Assembly: GCA_964473365.1 (NCBI GenBank)
Contig: CAYYOV010000001.1
Location: forward strand, 1 to 64,000
DNA length: 64,000 nt
Reading direction: 5' to 3'
DNA from: 2-02-FULL-55-14 sp964473365
GTDB taxonomy: Bacteria; Bacteroidota; Ignavibacteria; UBA10030
The position numbers and the translations under genes are program-made. Under the pieces are notes generated by a model that worked only from the letters and a program-made list of their open reading frames with translations, was not told where the DNA came from and did not search any database. Positions 61,512-64,000 of the stretch are shown here, piece by piece (the stretch's first letter is position 1; every line of letters starts with the position of its first letter).

Positions 61512-62249
61512 ATGCACCTGAACGATCACGTTGACCGCCCGGTCCTCCGGTTCCTCCTCATCTCTCTTCTCGCCTTCCTCTCGACAGCAGTCGGTTCTGC
61601 TCAGGATGCTGGTGTCGACAAGAAGACGGTGTTTGGAAACATGTCGGTCGATGAGACCGGACACGTCTGCTATATTGAACCGATCGGCAGGGGCCCGCTC
61701 GACCGGCTGGAATTCCGGACGGACGGCAAAGACGTGCTCTTCTTGTATCTAACCGCGAATGAAAGTTCAAAGCAAGTCGAAGTGACCGACCTCGACCGGG
61801 ACGGACGTCCGGACTTGATCCATATCGAATGGGTGTCCCCGAAGGGAATCACGACCCAGGCCAGCTACTACCGGGGTCCTGAATACCGGGAACATCTCCG
61901 GCACCATCTGCTTCATGCACTCGCCGCAACGCGACGGCATTTGATCAAGGACAAACCCGAAGAACAGCAACGAGCGACGATGATCGAGGCCCGGCTGAAG
62001 CAGATGGAAGCCAGGACGATCGCGCCATCGGAGATCGGGGTGTACCGTGACAAGCCGTCGTTCACGCCGTCTGATCATAAAGACCTTCGGTATGCGTTCA
62101 TCGCCTCCGATACGCTCACCGCAGCCCTCCGATCGCTCGTCGACGGGGATGTCCGCATCCTGTCGCGCACTCCGGAGATCGTTCCCACCTACCGGATCGA
62201 CATCGATCTGCTCCTGGCAATCGACCCGTCGTTGACCAGACTGCGCTGA
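61512..62249 (+). CDS. Secreted protein of unknown function
   Basis: 245 residues from ATG 61512 (the open frame upstream crosses the promoter box). A signal peptide follows a short charged lead (HLNDHVDRPVLRFLLISLLAFLSTAVGSAQD). The mature part has DLDRDGRPDLIHIEW, resembling an FG-GAP/EF-hand-like Ca-binding loop, a helical ATRRHLIKDKPEEQQRATMIEARLKQMEA region and a C-terminal beta-rich end. No family recognised. A terminator follows. Confidence 0.6.
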   Translation: MHLNDHVDRPVLRFLLISLLAFLSTAVGSAQDAGVDKKTVFGNMSVDETGHVCYIEPIGRGPLDRLEFRTDGKDVLFLYLTANESSKQVEVTDLDRDGRPDLIHIEWVSPKGITTQASYYRGPEYREHLRHHLLHALAATRRHLIKDKPEEQQRATMIEARLKQMEARTIAPSEIGVYRDKPSFTPSDHKDLRYAFIASDTLTAALRSLVDGDVRILSRTPEIVPTYRIDIDLLLAIDPSLTRLR

Positions 62250-62274
62250 CCGTCGGCTCGGGATTGACCTACGC

Positions 62275-62297
62275 AAACCCCGGTCCGCCGGGGTTTT
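62275..62297 (+). terminator. Rho-independent terminator
   Basis: AAACCCCGG (62275-62283), loop TCCG, CCGGGGTTT (62288-62296) and a further T: a 9-bp stem with a short T tract, 26 bp after the stop at 62249. Confidence 0.85.
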
Positions 62298-62324
62298 CTA
62301 TTCCTGGGAATCATTGCAGGATGA

Positions 62325-62355
62325 TTGCGCGAGGATGAAGGAGGATGTACATTGC
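62325..62355 (+). promoter_or_regulatory. Promoter for galT (TTG-N20-TACATTGC)
   Basis: TTG (62325-62327), exactly 20 bp, TACATTGC (62348-62355), 15 bp upstream of the galT ATG. Confidence 0.6.
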
Positions 62356-62370
62356 TGGCGCTGCCACCAA

Positions 62371-63372
62371 ATGCCTGAACTGCGCCAGAATATCGTAACA
62401 CGTGACTGGGTCATTATCGCGACCGAGCGTGCCCGGCGTCCGGATGCGTTCGCGATGCCCCTTCGAGCTGATGGACCGCCTCTTGCGCACGATCCGGCGT
62501 GTCCGTTCTGTCCGGGTCATGAAGGCGATACGGCGGAGGAACACGCACGCGTGGATGGACCGGACGGCTGGCGGATCCGCGTCATCGCGAACAAGTATCC
62601 AGCTCTGGTGCGCGAGGGTTTGCCGATGCGCAAGTTGAACGGGATCTACCGTTCAATGAACGCCGTCGGCTATCACGAGGTGGTCATCGAGAATCGGCGC
62701 CACGACGTCCACCTACACCAGGCGTCACTCGACGACCTCTCGGAGCTGCTCGGAATCTATCGTCAGCGGTACCAGGAGCTCCGGTCCGACCCCCGGATCG
62801 AGGCCGTTGTGATCTTTCGGAACCACGGCGCGGGAGCCGGCACGTCGCAGCCCCATCCGCATTCCCAGATCGTTGCGACCCCGATCGTCCCCTCGCAGGT
62901 ACGGACACGACTCGAGATCGCCGTTCGCTACTTCGACGAGACGGGGGAGTGCGTCTTCTGTCGCACGGCGCGCGACGAACGCTCCGTCGCCGATCGCGTC
63001 ATCTGCTCCAACCGGAACTTCGTCGCCTTCATTCCGTACGCGGCGCTCTCACCATTTCACCTCTGGGTCTTCCCGTTGCGGCACATGTCGTCATTCGACC
63101 TGTCGACCGATGAAGAACTGGCGGACCTGGCCGAGATCCTCCGAACGCTGCTCGGAAAACTGCACACCGGTCTGAACGACCCCGATTTCAATCTGCTCAT
63201 CCGTTCGCTGCCAGTCCGAATGGTCCAGTCGGACTATTTCCACTGGTACTTGTCCATCGTCCCGCGCATTTCGGTGGCGGCAGGCTTCGAACTGGGCAGC
63301 GGCATTTTCATCAATCCAGCGATCCCCGAGGAGAGTGCCCGATTTCTGCGCGAGATCACGCCGGTCGGCTGA
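62371..63372 (+). CDS. galT: Galactose-1-phosphate uridylyltransferase (GalT/HIT family)
   Basis: 333 residues from ATG 62371 (MPELRQNIVTRDWVIIATERARRP); the frame is open 57 bp upstream across the promoter and those residues are unlikely to be used. Zinc cysteines CPFCPGHEG (~49-52), substrate block RVIANKYPAL, the catalytic HPH in SQPHPHSQI (~residue 168), CVFC, and FHLWVFPLRHMSSF. Transfers UMP between UDP-glucose and a hexose-1-phosphate in the Leloir pathway; no galE/galK nearby, so it might also be a broader hexose-1-P uridylyltransferase. Confidence 0.92.
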   Translation: MPELRQNIVTRDWVIIATERARRPDAFAMPLRADGPPLAHDPACPFCPGHEGDTAEEHARVDGPDGWRIRVIANKYPALVREGLPMRKLNGIYRSMNAVGYHEVVIENRRHDVHLHQASLDDLSELLGIYRQRYQELRSDPRIEAVVIFRNHGAGAGTSQPHPHSQIVATPIVPSQVRTRLEIAVRYFDETGECVFCRTARDERSVADRVICSNRNFVAFIPYAALSPFHLWVFPLRHMSSFDLSTDEELADLAEILRTLLGKLHTGLNDPDFNLLIRSLPVRMVQSDYFHWYLSIVPRISVAAGFELGSGIFINPAIPEESARFLREITPVG

Positions 63373-63415
63373 ATGCCGGTCGTGAGATGACCCAGCAGAA
63401 AAGGCACGCACGCGT

Positions 63416-64000
63416 ATGTCTACGGTCTGGGACGAGCGGTACGGTACGGATGCCTACGCGTACGGTACATCGCCGAACGATTTTCTCACATCCGTGGCGG
63501 ACCGAATCCCCCGCGGGCCGGTGATTTGCCTGGCCGAAGGGGAGGGGAGGAACGCAGTCTTTTTGGCCGAACGTGGCCACGCCGTCACGGCCATCGATTG
63601 GTCGCCGGTCGGGTTGGCAAAGGCCGAGCGGTTGGCGGCCTCCCGCGGAGTGCATGTCGAGACCATCTGCTCGGATCTTGCAGACGTGCGATTCGAGGAG
63701 GCGCGGTGGAGCGGGGCGGTCGCCATCTTCGCTCACCTTCCCCGTGCGGTACGGGCCAAGATGTATGAGGGCGTTCGCCGAGGGCTTCGGCCGGGGGGCA
63801 TGCTGGTCGTCGAAGCATACACGCCGAAGCAATTGGCGTACGGCACCGGCGGTCCGAGCGATCCGTCGCTCATGCCGACGCTGGAAGACCTCCGGCGTGA
63901 GTTGGAGGGTCTCGACCTCATCATCGGCCGGGAAACGGAACGTGAGATCCACGAAGGCGAATTTCACGACGGTATGAGCGCTGTCGTGCAGGTCTTGGCG
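63416..64000 (+). CDS. Class I SAM-dependent methyltransferase (3' partial)
   Basis: 195 codons from ATG 63416 to the window edge; no stop, so the gene continues. N-terminus MSTVWDERYGTDAYAYGTSPNDFL is typical of small-molecule/thiopurine-like methyltransferases; the SAM motif I is ICLAEGEGRNAVFLAERGHAVTAIDWS, then FAHLPRAVRAKMYEGVRRGLRPGGMLVVEAYTPKQLAYGTGGPSDPSLM. It may act on a thiol, tellurite or lipid; substrate unknown. 43 bp after galT, probably the same operon. Confidence 0.88.
   Translation, partial: MSTVWDERYGTDAYAYGTSPNDFLTSVADRIPRGPVICLAEGEGRNAVFLAERGHAVTAIDWSPVGLAKAERLAASRGVHVETICSDLADVRFEEARWSGAVAIFAHLPRAVRAKMYEGVRRGLRPGGMLVVEAYTPKQLAYGTGGPSDPSLMPTLEDLRRELEGLDLIIGRETEREIHEGEFHDGMSAVVQVLA

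Noticed and set aside
1..64000. Mobile elements, prophage or integrated islands
   Set aside because: I saw no transposase, integrase, terminal repeats or att-like duplication around the tRNA, and no obvious change in codon style.

Overview
The window is a gene-dense (about 90% coding), GC-rich stretch of a Gram-negative bacterial chromosome. I infer a member of the Bacteroidota/Chlorobiota/Ignavibacteria (FCB) assemblage, perhaps Kapabacteria-like. The reasons are a set of putative promoters reading TTG-N20-TAnnTT, close to the Bacteroidota primary-sigma consensus and unlike the E. coli one; outer-membrane beta-barrels; the futalosine-pathway gene mqnA; and c-type cytochromes. The exact lineage cannot be proven from the window alone.

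Region 1 (1-9.4 kb, +): a translation block, ffh(partial)-rpsP-rimM-trmD-rplS, followed by mqnA, recN, cysS, an amidohydrolase and an outer-membrane protein. Region 2 (9.6-16.8 kb, +): a lipoprotein, a FadL/OmpP1-type barrel, a penicillin-acylase-family hydrolase, a sirtuin and pyruvate kinase. Region 3 (16.8-31.9 kb, -): a beta-barrel with a haem motif plus a small cytochrome c; a DEDDh exonuclease and fructose-1,6-bisphosphatase; a long, tightly coupled run (HisA-like protein, PfkB kinase, dapD, RmlD-like reductase, Ni/Co transporter, serS, heterodimeric ABC exporter); and a MoxR/VWA pair. Region 4 (31.9-35.5 kb): a family-9 glycosyltransferase, a tiny secreted protein, tRNA-Arg(TCT), a MacB-type permease on the other strand, and a small periplasmic binding-type protein.

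Region 5 (35.6-61.4 kb, +) is a 26-kb signal-transduction island. It starts with a multi-PAS histidine kinase, an Rcp1-type receiver, a REC-PAS-HisKA_3 kinase and a NarL/FixJ-type response regulator. Then comes a 563-bp non-coding region carrying nine related dyads, eight of them in four pairs with exactly 20 bp between centres. A chemosensory system follows: two chemoreceptors, CheW, a periplasmic-binding-like protein, a HEAT-repeat protein, CheR, two CheY proteins, two CheZ-like phosphatases, CheA, a STAS-like protein, CheB, another Rcp1-type receiver and a hybrid PAS/GAF kinase. It ends with a HerA-type ATPase and a TPR/coiled-coil/TerB-like/receiver protein. No flagellar, pilus or gliding motor genes are present, so the output of the pathway is unknown. 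Related dyads also sit about 53 bp upstream of the promoter box in front of the first kinase (35.6 kb) and in front of cheY (50.1 kb). I therefore propose that one regulator, plausibly the NarL-type protein, ties the island together. This regulon, together with the HerA/TerB-REC pair, is the best candidate for an undescribed system here.

Region 6 (61.5-64 kb, +): a secreted protein of unknown function, a GalT-type uridylyltransferase, and a SAM methyltransferase that runs off the window.
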